Notes: generated by a model from the letters alone, not told the origin. DNA of 64,000 nucleotides from Serinibacter arcticus (GCF_003121705.1 NZ_PYHR01000002.1:2728001-2792000); one strand, 5' to 3'; counted from the stretch's first letter, positions 18,294 to 27,188 are shown. A program made the numbers and translations.

Positions 18294-20312
18294 ATGCTGC
18301 TGAAGTCGTTCCAGATCTCTGACTACCGGTCGGTCCACGATAGCGGAGAGGTCGAAGTCGAAGACGCCAAGACGCTACTCGTTGGAGTGAACGAGGCCGG
18401 GAAGACGGCTGTGCTCCGAGCGTTGCAGCAGATCAATGCTCCAAGCGACACAGAGGGCTTCAGCGCACTGCGCGACTACCCGCGTTCGCGCTATACCGAG
18501 GTGCAGCGCGGGGAGAGATCTCCCGACGACGTCGTGGTCGCGAGGGCGACGTTTCGCCTGACAGATGCTGACAAGGCGCTTGTGATTGAGCACTCGCCGC
18601 TCTCGACCGATGTCGAGGTTCTGACGGTCTTCCGGTACCTGGACAACTCGCTGAAGTGGAACTTCGGTCACGCAAGACTCTTTGCAGTCCAGGACGATAT
18701 CGAGAAGGACCTGGCCCGGCTCCGGGCGCATTTGGCGAATCGGACCGACACAGGCGAAGTGGTCGCAGCGCTTGACGCTCTGAACACTGGGCGTTCCGCG
18801 ACAGCTCCGTTGAACGGCGTCTTCGCGACCAAGCTCACGGCCTGGCTCGCCGAGGCGTACCCGCTCATCGATGAGGACGATGAGAAGGAGGAGCAGCGCT
18901 TCGACCGCATCAAGGGGCACGTCACGCTGGCGGTCTCGGTTGCAGCTGCTGGGAAGGCCGTGCGAGCGCGGATCCCGCTGTTCGTCTACTACTCGACGTA
19001 CTTCACGGTTCGGCCACGCATCAACCTCGCCGCCCTGGCAGCGCGCGAGGCGGCCGGAGACATCGACGTCGAGTACGACTTCGGCAACCTGTGTCTGCTG
19101 CGCCTGTTGGGACACACCGCTGCGGAGCTGTCGGAGCTCGCCGCCGGGGAACCTCGCCCTGAGAACTACCGAGGGGGTGCCGGCAGCGCCGAGTACCAGA
19201 CGGCGATGACGGATCGTCAGGCGGCGCTCGATGACAGGCAGTACAGACTCAACGCAGCCAGCGTTGACCTGACCCGCTCGATCCGCGAAGTCTGGGGTGA
19301 CGAGTCCGTTCAGCTCCGACTCGTCGTCGACGGTCAGTACCTCAAGGTCGTGGTCGTCGACGACATCGGTGTCGAGGTCGAGCTCGATCAACGCAGTGAG
19401 GGCTTTCGCTGGCTCGTTTCGTTCTTCGTGGTTTTCAAGGCCCAGGCGAGGGATAATCTCGCCAACGCGATCCTGCTCCTCGATGAGCCCGGACTCAGTC
19501 TGCACGCGCTCAAGCAACAGGAGTTCCGGAAGACGGTCTCGCGGCTCGCCGAGGACAACCAGGTGGTCTACTCCACCCACTCACCCTTCATGGTGGGCAC
19601 GGATGAGCTTGACCTCGTTCGGATCGTCGAGATGACTGATCGCACGACCGGCACGCGAGTGCACACTCGGATGGTCGTTGACGACCCCCGCTCGATCTAC
19701 CCTCTTCAGATCGCCCTGGGGTACGAGTTGGCCCAGAGCCTCTTCGGGCAGAGCCGGAACCTGATCTGCGAAGGTCTGACCGACATGATGTACGTAGAAG
19801 CGCTCAACATCGCCTTCACTGACGCGGGCAAGGGACTGCGGACTGGCGTCAGCATCGTCCCGGCCTCGGGGGCTAGCAAGGTCGCCTACTATGCCACCAT
19901 CCTCGTGAGCCAGAACCTGAAGGTCGCGGCGCTACTCGACTCGGACCAAGCTGGAAACCGCGCCGCCGCTCAGGATGATCTCGTCCAATTACTGACCTCC
20001 AAGAAGATCCTGCGGACGAAGGACTACTGCAGCCCAACGGTCTCGCATCCCGAGATTGAGGACCTCCTGCGCGAAACCCTGGTTCGCGTTGCTCGCGACG
20101 ATATGGGTTGGGACGTCACGGCCACGGCGACAGCGCAGCCTCACCGTCCAATCATCGACATCCTCACCAAGGAAGTCAGCGGCTTCTCCAAGTTCAAGCT
20201 CGTTCGGGGGTTCATCCGCTGGATCGGTTCGCATGAGGTCACCGACCTCACAGCCGATGAGCAAGCAGGGGTCGCGAAGCTGCTCGCCGCGATTAATAAG
20301 GCGCTCGTCTAG
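18294..20312 (+). CDS. OLD-family ATP-dependent nuclease (AAA ATPase + TOPRIM)
   Basis: A 672-residue overcoming-lysogenization-defect (OLD) family protein. The N-terminal ABC-type ATPase has Walker A GVNEAGKT at 31-38 and Walker B ILLLDEPGLSLHA at about 396-408, followed by a STHSPFM switch. The C-terminal TOPRIM nuclease has ICEGLTD (about 490) and the acidic LDSDQAG (about 547). Such proteins nick or degrade DNA and often block phages. No UvrD-like helicase (GajB) follows, so this looks like a class 1 stand-alone OLD rather than a Gabija pair. ATG start with GGAGGAGAG upstream. It is the last intact gene inside the repeat-bounded segment and has lower GC than core genes. Confidence 0.9.
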   Translation: MLLKSFQISDYRSVHDSGEVEVEDAKTLLVGVNEAGKTAVLRALQQINAPSDTEGFSALRDYPRSRYTEVQRGERSPDDVVVARATFRLTDADKALVIEHSPLSTDVEVLTVFRYLDNSLKWNFGHARLFAVQDDIEKDLARLRAHLANRTDTGEVVAALDALNTGRSATAPLNGVFATKLTAWLAEAYPLIDEDDEKEEQRFDRIKGHVTLAVSVAAAGKAVRARIPLFVYYSTYFTVRPRINLAALAAREAAGDIDVEYDFGNLCLLRLLGHTAAELSELAAGEPRPENYRGGAGSAEYQTAMTDRQAALDDRQYRLNAASVDLTRSIREVWGDESVQLRLVVDGQYLKVVVVDDIGVEVELDQRSEGFRWLVSFFVVFKAQARDNLANAILLLDEPGLSLHALKQQEFRKTVSRLAEDNQVVYSTHSPFMVGTDELDLVRIVEMTDRTTGTRVHTRMVVDDPRSIYPLQIALGYELAQSLFGQSRNLICEGLTDMMYVEALNIAFTDAGKGLRTGVSIVPASGASKVAYYATILVSQNLKVAALLDSDQAGNRAAAQDDLVQLLTSKKILRTKDYCSPTVSHPEIEDLLRETLVRVARDDMGWDVTATATAQPHRPIIDILTKEVSGFSKFKLVRGFIRWIGSHEVTDLTADEQAGVAKLLAAINKALV

Positions 20313-20441
20313 GCCGTGCGAAGTCGGCTGGGATCCGAGGGACGACCCTCTGCGGCTGTAGGGCGGGGCGAGGGAGCCTGGCGCAGCTCAACACGATTCA
20401 CTGCCCCGCGGGAGGCAGCCCACCGGCAGTGGAGGAGCGCT

Positions 20442-20694
20442 CTAGGGGTGCTGGGCCGGTCGCTCGTCGACCTGCTTCCATTGCTCCGAAACTAGCGCCC
20501 CAATCTCACTCGGGCACACGAGACGAAGGTCGCCCATGGAGGACATCGGGACCGAACCGGGACCTGGCGCGACCTGGATAGACCCAGAAGTTGCCAAGTA
20601 GGTTGACCGTGAGTGATGCTCTCGGGCCCAGTGAGGTCTCGAGGATCGCCAGATTCTCGTCAAAGGTAAAGGCCACTTTGCCTGTCGTCTCACA
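20442..20694 (-). pseudogene. Unrecognised gene remnant beside the right repeat
   Basis: Minus-strand frames contain KVAFTFDENLAILETSLGPR, LTVNLLGNFW and, in another frame, LRLVCPSEIGALVSEQWKQV ending at a stop at 20442. No single frame keeps all of these and no start is visible. Bases 20588-20690 are similar to 10648-10740 near the left end of the segment. I cannot name the family. The remaining part of the gap 20313-20845 shows no other gene. Confidence 0.4.
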
Positions 20695-20753
20695 TGAACG
20701 ACGACGACGGCGCCGCTCACCTCCCGAGGTGAGCGGCGCCGTCGTCGTCGTTC
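20695..20753. terminator. Right copy of the 55-bp direct repeat; 28-bp stem hairpin
   Basis: Bases 20695-20749 are identical to 9515-9569. Here the stem is a perfect 28 bp (20696-20723 with 20726-20753, 2-nt loop), with outer bases GAACG/CGTTC, four pairs longer than in the left copy. It lies 93 bp before the M20 peptidase start. The full symmetry suggests that this copy keeps the original right-hand junction of the nrdF terminator. Confidence 0.85.
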
Positions 20754-20845
20754 GCCGAGGTTCCGACACGGCTACCCGACGGCCCGCCGCCCAGGCTCAC
20801 CATCTCGACCTCTCACGCGCCTCCGACCTGGGGCACGATGGCCGG

Positions 20846-22048
20846 ATGACCGACGTCTCCCAGTCCCCGGCGGAGCTCTACCGCGACCTGCACCGCCACC
20901 CGGAGCTGGCGTTCCAGGAGACGCGCACGGCAGGCATCGCTGCGGAACGACTGCGGTCGGCGGGCTACGACGTCGTCACCGGGATCGGTCGCACCGGGGT
21001 GGTAGGGGTCCTGCACAACGGGGACGGCCCGACCGTGCTCCTGCGCGCCGACATGGATGCGCTCCCGGTCCGGGAGGACACCGGACTGGACTACGCCAGC
21101 GAGGTCGACGGAGTCATGCACGCGTGCGGTCACGACGTCCACGTCGCGTGCCTGGTCGGTGCCGCCGATCGGCTCGTCGAGACCCGACAGGAGTGGTCGG
21201 GCACGGTGGTCGCGCTCTTCCAGCCTGCCGAGGAGGGCGGCGGCGGGGCTCAGGCCATGATCGATGACGGGCTCTACGAGAAGGTGCCGGTGCCGGACGT
21301 CGTGCTGGGTCAGCACGTCGGGCCGGCCCCCGCCGGTGCGGTGGGGGTGCACCCGGGTTCGGCGTTCGCCGGGGCCAACAGTCTCGACGTCACGCTCGTC
21401 GGCCGGGGTGGTCACGGTTCCCGCCCGGAGACCACCATCGATCCGGTCGTGCTGGCCGCCGCGGTCGTCCTGCGGCTGCAGACGATCGTGGCCCGGGAGG
21501 TGGCCCCCCAGGAGACGGCGGTCGTCACGGTCGGGCGCCTCCACGCGGGCACCACGAACAACGTCATCCCCGACTCCGCGACCCTCGGTCTCACCGTGCG
21601 CGCGTTCACCGAGGAGGTGCGCGTGCGGATCCTCGACGCGATCGAACGGATCGTCCGCGCCGAGGCCGCCGCGTCCGGAGCTCCTGCGCCGTTGATCGAG
21701 CACGTGGAGTCCTTCCCGGTCCTGGTCAACGACGTCCCGGGTGCTGAACGCATCGAGGCTGCGTTCCGCGCGGCGTTCGGGGACGCCGCCGTGCTCGACC
21801 CCGGCCAGGTCAGCGGCAGCGAGGACGTCGGACTGCTCGCGACCGCGGCCGGAGCGCCGCTCGTCTACTGGATCCTCGGTGGAGCCGACACGCCGTCGTA
21901 CCTGGCGGCCGCAGCCGCCGGCACCCTGGATCGCGACGTGCCCTCCAACCACTCGCCCCACTTCGCACCCGTCATCGAACCGACACTCACCCGGGGTGTC
22001 GAGGCGCTCGTCACCGCCGCGCGTGCGTGGCTCGCACCGGCACGGTAG
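20846..22048 (+). CDS. M20 family metallopeptidase / amidohydrolase (hippurate-hydrolase-like)
   Basis: A 400-residue cytoplasmic di-metal hydrolase of the M20D type (AmhX, hippuricase and IAA-amino-acid hydrolase relatives). Metal ligands and catalytic residues lie in ADMDALPV, ACGHDVHV, QPAEEGGGG and the C-terminal SNHSPHF. The GGHGSRPE and TTNNVIPD motifs of the lid/dimerisation domain are present. It cleaves N-acyl amino acids or related amides; the substrate is unknown. ATG 20846 is chosen because family similarity begins there; an overlapping ATG at 20838 runs into a stop. It is probably the original downstream neighbour of nrdF. Confidence 0.92.
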   Translation: MTDVSQSPAELYRDLHRHPELAFQETRTAGIAAERLRSAGYDVVTGIGRTGVVGVLHNGDGPTVLLRADMDALPVREDTGLDYASEVDGVMHACGHDVHVACLVGAADRLVETRQEWSGTVVALFQPAEEGGGGAQAMIDDGLYEKVPVPDVVLGQHVGPAPAGAVGVHPGSAFAGANSLDVTLVGRGGHGSRPETTIDPVVLAAAVVLRLQTIVAREVAPQETAVVTVGRLHAGTTNNVIPDSATLGLTVRAFTEEVRVRILDAIERIVRAEAAASGAPAPLIEHVESFPVLVNDVPGAERIEAAFRAAFGDAAVLDPGQVSGSEDVGLLATAAGAPLVYWILGGADTPSYLAAAAAGTLDRDVPSNHSPHFAPVIEPTLTRGVEALVTAARAWLAPAR

Positions 22049-22111
22049 CCATCCGCACGTCGGGAGCCGCGCCGTCGGGCGACCGGTCCCGCCCCTGGGT
22101 ACCGTCGACCC

Positions 22112-22738
22112 ATGAACCCGCTCGGACCCGTCGTCGTCCGTCTCCTCGCGGCCGCTGCCTCGCTCGCGGGGGTGGTGACGCAGCTCGTCATCGCGATCCG
22201 CACCGACTTCGGGCTGGTCAACTTCTTCAGCTACTTCACGACGCTGAGCAACCTGTTCGGGAGCGTGGTGCTCGTCGTCGGCGCTGTCCAGCTCCTCCGG
22301 AAGCGTCCGGGCGGTCCCGGGTGGGAGGCGGTCCGCGGCGCCTCGGTGGTCTATCTCGCCTTCGTCGGGATCGTCTTCAACACGTTGCTCGTCGGCGCCG
22401 ATCTCGGAGGTCTGCTCCCGTGGGTCAACGTGGTGCACCACATGCTGCTCCCCCTGATCGTCGTGCTCGACTGGATCCTCCTGCCTCCCCGGACGCCCGT
22501 CAGCCTCCGGACCGCGATGCTCTGGGTCGCCGTCCCGGTCGTCTACACGATCTACTCGGTCCTCCGGGGTGCCGCGACCGGCTTCTACTGCTACCCGTTC
22601 TTCAACCCGGGCGCCGTCGGCGGGTACGGCGGCGTCGCCGCCTACTGCGCGGGGCTGCTGGTGGCCTTCGTCCTGCTGGCCGTTCTCGTGCGCGGAGTCG
22701 GCAACGCGCGACGTCGTCAGGTGGAGCGGCGCGGCTGA
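22112..22738 (+). CDS. Pr6Pr family integral membrane protein
   Basis: A 208-residue protein with about six transmembrane helices. The FFSYFTTLSNLFGSVVLVVG, NVVHHMLLPLIVVLDW and YPFFNP motifs are typical of the Pr6Pr (FAR-17a/AIG1-like) family, whose bacterial members are of unknown function. Some eukaryotic AIG1/FAR-17a relatives (AIG1 and ADTRP) are membrane hydrolases; the Thr in the FTTLSN motif and the conserved His are retained here. TACCGT six bases before the ATG and no Shine-Dalgarno suggest a leaderless transcript. Confidence 0.85.
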   Translation: MNPLGPVVVRLLAAAASLAGVVTQLVIAIRTDFGLVNFFSYFTTLSNLFGSVVLVVGAVQLLRKRPGGPGWEAVRGASVVYLAFVGIVFNTLLVGADLGGLLPWVNVVHHMLLPLIVVLDWILLPPRTPVSLRTAMLWVAVPVVYTIYSVLRGAATGFYCYPFFNPGAVGGYGGVAAYCAGLLVAFVLLAVLVRGVGNARRRQVERRG

Positions 22739-22802
22739 GCACCCCGCCGCGCGGCCCGGGCGGGGCAACATCGCAGAAACGCGCGGATGGCACCATGCCG
22801 CC

Positions 22803-23261
22803 ATGCTGACGATCCGACCCGACGACCTGACCGGGTCCGCGGTGCGGGCCCTCGTCGCCGAGCACCTCGCCCAGATGCACGCGACCTCGCCGGCCGAGAG
22901 CGTCCACGCGCTCGCCGCCGACGCTCTCGTCGGGCCGGGGATGCGATTCTTCACCGCCTGGGACGGCGCGGAGCTGCTCGGCATGGCGGCGCTCAAGGAA
23001 CTCGACCCCGAGCGTGCGGAGATCAAGTCCATGCGCACCAGCGCCGCCGGCCGCGGCCGGGGGACGGGGCGCGCCCTGCTCCGCCACCTCGTCGCCGAGG
23101 CCGCTGCTTCGGGGCACCGCTCGCTGTGGCTCGAGACCGGGGTCGAGGACCTCTTCCTCCCGGCCAGGACCCTGTACGGCAGCGAGGGCTTCCGCCCCTG
23201 CCCGCCGTTCGGGGACTACGTCCTCGACCCGCACTCGGTCTTCATGACGCGCGCGCTCTGA
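22803..23261 (+). CDS. GNAT family N-acetyltransferase
   Basis: A 152-residue acetyl-CoA-dependent acetyltransferase. The core has LGMAALKEL, then the acetyl-CoA pyrophosphate loop RTSAAGRGRGTGRALL (Q/RxxGxG/A type) and the final SLWLETG...LYGSEGFRPCPPFGDY elements seen in GNAT proteins of the YafP/ElaA-like size class. ATG start; CACCAT lies six bases upstream of it. Substrate unknown. Single gene, 64 bp after the Pr6Pr gene. Confidence 0.88.
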   Translation: MLTIRPDDLTGSAVRALVAEHLAQMHATSPAESVHALAADALVGPGMRFFTAWDGAELLGMAALKELDPERAEIKSMRTSAAGRGRGTGRALLRHLVAEAAASGHRSLWLETGVEDLFLPARTLYGSEGFRPCPPFGDYVLDPHSVFMTRAL

Positions 23262-23275
23262 CGCCGCGCCGGCGG

Positions 23276-23632
23276 TCAGACCGCGATCGCCAGCCGCGTG
23301 ATCCGCTCGCCGTCCAGCGCGAACCGGTAGCGCAGCGTCACCGTCCCACCCGGGAAGGTGCCGTCGAGACGGACCTGCACGACGACGTCGCCCCCGTCCT
23401 CGACCCGCTGCCCGATCCGGGTGGCCGTGTAGGTGAACTCGGTCGAGGTCTGCTCGACCCACGCGCGGATCGCGTCGATCCCCGGGTAGGTGCCGCCGTC
23501 GTCCAGCACGGTCGCGTCCGCGGCGAAGAGAGCGACGGCGTCGGCGAACCGCTCGTCGTCACGCGCGTCGAGGTAGGCGAGCACTGGCGCCGGCAGGTCC
23601 ACCGGGTCGTACGGGGCGAAGGTCGTGGTCAC
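23276..23632 (-). CDS. NTF2-like / SnoaL-like protein
   Basis: A 118-residue NTF2-like fold protein (PVLAYLDARDDERFADAVAL, then AADATVLDDGGTYPGIDAIR and a C-terminal sheet ending ALDGERITRLAIAV). The GTG start at 23632 is chosen because GAGAGGG lies seven bases upstream and the family fold starts there, although the frame stays open for 59 more codons. The function is unknown; no catalytic Asp/His pair can be assigned with certainty. It is convergent with the GNAT gene, with 14 bp between the two stop codons. Confidence 0.78.
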   Translation of the reverse strand: MTTTFAPYDPVDLPAPVLAYLDARDDERFADAVALFAADATVLDDGGTYPGIDAIRAWVEQTSTEFTYTATRIGQRVEDGGDVVVQVRLDGTFPGGTVTLRYRFALDGERITRLAIAV

Positions 23633-23869
23633 GGGTGTCCCTCTCGAGCGGGCGTCGCGGGCCGACGTCACGTCCGATCGTTGCACCCTCACCGCCGCTG
23701 GTGACGTCATCACCTCGCGCTGTTCGGCCGGGAGGTGTCCTGTCACCGGCCCCACATCGGTTGAAAACCCATCCACCAGACGGAATCGGTTGACTCCACC
23801 CGCCCGCATGTGTTTACGTCACCATCTGACCGATCTCCGGTCTCCCCCTGGTACTCGAGGAAGAGTTCA

Positions 23870-26800
23870 ATGACGCAGACGTCATCCGGTGCACCCCCGT
23901 CACCGATCACCGCCCCCCACCGCAGGTCGGCCGGCCCGTTCCTGCGGGCCGTCGCCGCCCTCGCCGCGATCCCCGTCGGTCTCGTCGGCCTGACCGCCGT
24001 CGGTGCCGCCGCCGACCCGACCGACCCGGCCGTCGCCGTCCCGACGCCGATCGGTGCGGCCGTCGTCGCGAACGGCACGCCCGAGCTGCCCGAGGAGGTC
24101 ACCGTCCGCACGGCCGCCGGCGCCACGCGCGAGGCCGCCGTCGAGTGGGACACCTCCGACCTGGTCTTCGACCGCCACTACGCGACCGTCCCGGTCGCCG
24201 GGCTCGTCGAGGGCACGCTCGCCACGACCGCCTACGTCGAGGTCGTGCCCGAGGACCTCGCCTACTTCATCGACTCCGGCACGGCCGGCCAGGTCTCCAC
24301 GTCGTTCGACGCCGTGGCCGCGCTCGAGGACGGTCTGCTCAACGCCGCCTCCGACAAGGCCTACGCCGCCGGTTCCTGGGGCTACAACGCCTCCGGTTAC
24401 GACGGCACGCGGCGCCCCAGCCCGTACGACTCCAAGGACAAGGCCTCCAACGGTCTGTACGGCATCAACAACTCCGCGCTGCCGCTCAGCTACACGCTGT
24501 CGGGCCTCGAACCAGGTACCTACACGATCACCGCCGGCGTGAACGAGTGGTGGAGCGGTCCGCGCACGCTGCGCGCCTTCGCCTCGGGCGCCGGCCTCGC
24601 CGCCGACACCCCGGTCGGCAACCAGGTCGTCGTCAACAGCTCCTCGCGCAGCGCCACGCTCTCGGGCACCGTGACCACGACGGCGGCCGGCGACGTCACG
24701 CTCAACTTCCGCCGGACGGCCGGCACCGAGGCCCCCGCGGTCTCGTGGGTCGCCGTCGCCCGCGGCACGGTCGCCGTCGACACGACGCCCGTCGTCGTTG
24801 CCGCCCCGACGATCAGCGTCCCGACCGGCGTCTACGAGACCGCGCAGCAGGTCACGCTCGCCACGACCACCGCCGGCGCCTCGATCTACTACACGACCGA
24901 CGGCTCCGTGCCCTCGCGCGCGAACGGCACCCGCTACAGCGCGCCGATCGAGGTCACCTCCGACACCTCCGTCCAGGCCGTGACCATCCGCAACGGCACG
25001 GCCAGCGCCGTCGTCACCGCGGACTACCTCATCGACCCGGTGCCCACGAGCCCGTACACCGCCCCGCCGGTCGGCCGCACCTGGTACGACACGAACGGCG
25101 ACTCCATCCAGGCCCACGGCGGCGGGTTCCTGCAGCACGAGGGCTGGTTCTACTGGATCGGCGAGAACAAGGCGCACGACCGCGCCGTCCTCAACGCCGT
25201 CTCGCTCTACCGCTCGCAGGACCTGCTCAACTGGGAGCACGTCCACGACATCGTCACCACCGAGACGCCCGGCGTCTGCGAGACCGGCCTCTACCCGAGC
25301 GCCGCACTCGCCTCCGAGGGCGACGAGTGCAAGATCGAGCGCCCGAAGCTCCTCTACAACGAGGCGACGGACAAGTTCGTCATGTGGGGCCACTGGGAGA
25401 CCGAGAACTCCTACTCGGCCTCGCACGTGATCGTCGCGACGAGCGACACGATCGACGGCGACTACGAGATCACGGGCAACTTCCGCCCGGGCGTCGGCGT
25501 CGTCGGCACCGAGCACGCCGACCCGACCTACCCCGGCACGGACGGCCTGTGGGGCTACGGCTCGCGCGACTTCACGGTCTTCAAGGACCCCGACTCCGCC
25601 AAGGCGTACCTGTTCAGCACCGAGGACCACCAGAACATGCGCGTCTACGAGCTGAGCGACGACTACACGACCGTCAAGCTCGACACGTCCTACCGCCTGT
25701 TCGCCGGCGGTCACCGCGAGGCCCCCGCCGTCGTGAAGATCGACGGTCGCTACTTCGTGATGACCTCGGGCCAGAGCGGCTGGTACCCCAACCAGACCCG
25801 CGTCGCCTCGACGACCGACCTGTCCGACCCCGAGGGCTGGTCCGACCTCAGCCTCGTGGGCAACAACACCTCGTTCTACAGCCAGCCGACCAACATCATC
25901 ACGGTCGAGGGTGAGGCGGGCGAGCGCTCCTACCTCTACATGGGCGACCGCTGGAACTCCAAGAAGCTCGGCACGTCCACCTACGTCTGGCTGCCGCTCG
26001 AGATCGACGGCACCGACGTCAGCCTCACCTACCAGCCCGGCTGGTCGTTCGACCCGGTGACGGCGGAGATCACGACGCCGCGCGTCGAGCTGGTCTCGCA
26101 GGGCAAGCCGGCCACGGCCTCCTCCGAGACGACGCCGGCGTCCCGCGCCAACGACGGGATCGTCACGAACCTCAACCTGCAGGGCGACAGCACCAACTAC
26201 TGGCAGCCGTCGACCGTGCCGGCGAGCTGGCAGGTCGATCTCGGCGAGGCCCGCGACCTGGCGCGCATCGACCTGTCGTGGCGCTCCTGGAACGGCTCCG
26301 AGAGCCGCAGCACCTACTCCGTCTACGGCTCGCTCGACGGCACGACGTGGGAGCGCATCGCCCAGCGCGAGGCCAACCGTCTCGTCGCCTTCACCACGGA
26401 CGACCTCGAGGGCACCTACCGCCACGTCCGCGTGGACATCTCCTCGGTCAAGAACGACCACAACGGCAACGACGCGCACTGGGCCGCCGGTCTGGTCGAG
26501 GTCCAGGTCTACGCGGAGGCGCCGCCCGAGCCGATCCGGTTCGCCGACGTCGCCGACGGCGACCAGTTCTTCACGGAGATCGACTGGCTCGCGAACGCCG
26601 GCATCTCGACCGGCTGGGTCGACGAGGACGGCACGCGGGAGTTCCGCCCGCTCGCCCCGATCGCCCGCGACGCCATGGCGGCGTTCCTCTACCGGCTGTC
26701 GGGCTCGCCCGACGTCCAGCTGCCCGAGGTCTCGCCGTTCACCGACGTCGACCCGAGCAACCAGTTCTACGAGGAGATCACCTGGCTCGCCCAGGAGGGC

Positions 26801-27115
26801 ATCTCCACGGGCTGGGTCGACCCGGCGACGGGGAAGGCGCAGTTCCGCCCGCTCGAGCCGATCGCGCGTGACGCGATGGCGGCGTTCCTCTACCGCCTGG
26901 CCGACGAGCCGACGTTCGACGCCCCGGCCACCTCGCCGTTCACGGACGTGGCCACGACCGACGCGTTCTACGCGGAGATCGCGTGGCTCGCGCAGTCGAA
27001 GATCGCGACCGGCTGGGTCGGCAACGACGGCACCTCGGTGTTCCAGCCGCTCAACCCGGTCAACCGCGACGCGATGGCGGCGTTCCTCTACCGCTACGTC
27101 CACGACCGCGGCTGA
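23870..27115 (+). CDS. Secreted GH43 (exo-beta-1,3-galactanase-like) with F5/8C module and three SLH repeats
   Basis: A 1081-residue exported glycosidase. The N terminus has a long signal peptide (RR, hydrophobic core near residues 30-45). An Ig/CBM-like region follows, with a chitobiase-C-like repeat (about 321-391, YYTTDGSVPS). The GH43 propeller (about 402-738) starts with WYDTNGDSIQAHGGG, a motif of the exo-beta-1,3-galactanase subgroup. Then come an F5/8 type C (CBM32-like) domain (about 741-883) and three SLH repeats (891-1081). ATG 23870 has GAGGAAGAG upstream; an in-frame ATG 20 codons earlier lacks one. It would trim arabinogalactan side-chain cores at the cell surface. Substrate is inferred from subgroup resemblance only. 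Confidence 0.87.
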   Translation: MTQTSSGAPPSPITAPHRRSAGPFLRAVAALAAIPVGLVGLTAVGAAADPTDPAVAVPTPIGAAVVANGTPELPEEVTVRTAAGATREAAVEWDTSDLVFDRHYATVPVAGLVEGTLATTAYVEVVPEDLAYFIDSGTAGQVSTSFDAVAALEDGLLNAASDKAYAAGSWGYNASGYDGTRRPSPYDSKDKASNGLYGINNSALPLSYTLSGLEPGTYTITAGVNEWWSGPRTLRAFASGAGLAADTPVGNQVVVNSSSRSATLSGTVTTTAAGDVTLNFRRTAGTEAPAVSWVAVARGTVAVDTTPVVVAAPTISVPTGVYETAQQVTLATTTAGASIYYTTDGSVPSRANGTRYSAPIEVTSDTSVQAVTIRNGTASAVVTADYLIDPVPTSPYTAPPVGRTWYDTNGDSIQAHGGGFLQHEGWFYWIGENKAHDRAVLNAVSLYRSQDLLNWEHVHDIVTTETPGVCETGLYPSAALASEGDECKIERPKLLYNEATDKFVMWGHWETENSYSASHVIVATSDTIDGDYEITGNFRPGVGVVGTEHADPTYPGTDGLWGYGSRDFTVFKDPDSAKAYLFSTEDHQNMRVYELSDDYTTVKLDTSYRLFAGGHREAPAVVKIDGRYFVMTSGQSGWYPNQTRVASTTDLSDPEGWSDLSLVGNNTSFYSQPTNIITVEGEAGERSYLYMGDRWNSKKLGTSTYVWLPLEIDGTDVSLTYQPGWSFDPVTAEITTPRVELVSQGKPATASSETTPASRANDGIVTNLNLQGDSTNYWQPSTVPASWQVDLGEARDLARIDLSWRSWNGSESRSTYSVYGSLDGTTWERIAQREANRLVAFTTDDLEGTYRHVRVDISSVKNDHNGNDAHWAAGLVEVQVYAEAPPEPIRFADVADGDQFFTEIDWLANAGISTGWVDEDGTREFRPLAPIARDAMAAFLYRLSGSPDVQLPEVSPFTDVDPSNQFYEEITWLAQEGISTGWVDPATGKAQFRPLEPIARDAMAAFLYRLADEPTFDAPATSPFTDVATTDAFYAEIAWLAQSKIATGWVGNDGTSVFQPLNPVNRDAMAAFLYRYVHDRG

Positions 27116-27151
27116 GCCGATCGAGCACAGGTAGCACCAGCGGTTCCTGGC

Positions 27152-27188
27152 GATCCCCGTCCCACCCGATCCGGGTGGGGCGGGGATC
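27152..27188 (+). terminator. Hairpin after GH43
   Basis: A 16-bp stem (GATCCCCGTCCCACCC / GGGTGGGGCGGGGATC, one G-U pair) with a 5-nt loop lies 36 bp after the stop. Confidence 0.8.

Noticed and set aside
18294-20312. Gabija (GajA-GajB) defence system
   Set aside because: The OLD-type ATPase/TOPRIM protein fits GajA broadly, but no UvrD-like helicase follows; only remnants and the repeat lie downstream.
9515-20749. Prophage or classical integrative element
   Set aside because: No integrase, transposase, relaxase, or structural phage gene was seen, and neither boundary is a tRNA gene.
20591-20845. An 85-codon N-terminal extension of the M20 peptidase
   Set aside because: It reads through the terminator palindrome and remnant sequence; M20 similarity begins at ATG 20846.
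23900-27103. A 1067-codon minus-strand open frame opposite the GH43 gene
   Set aside because: It is the antisense of a strongly coding, domain-rich gene with high GC at third positions; its product is Arg/Val/Asp-biased and has no family motif.
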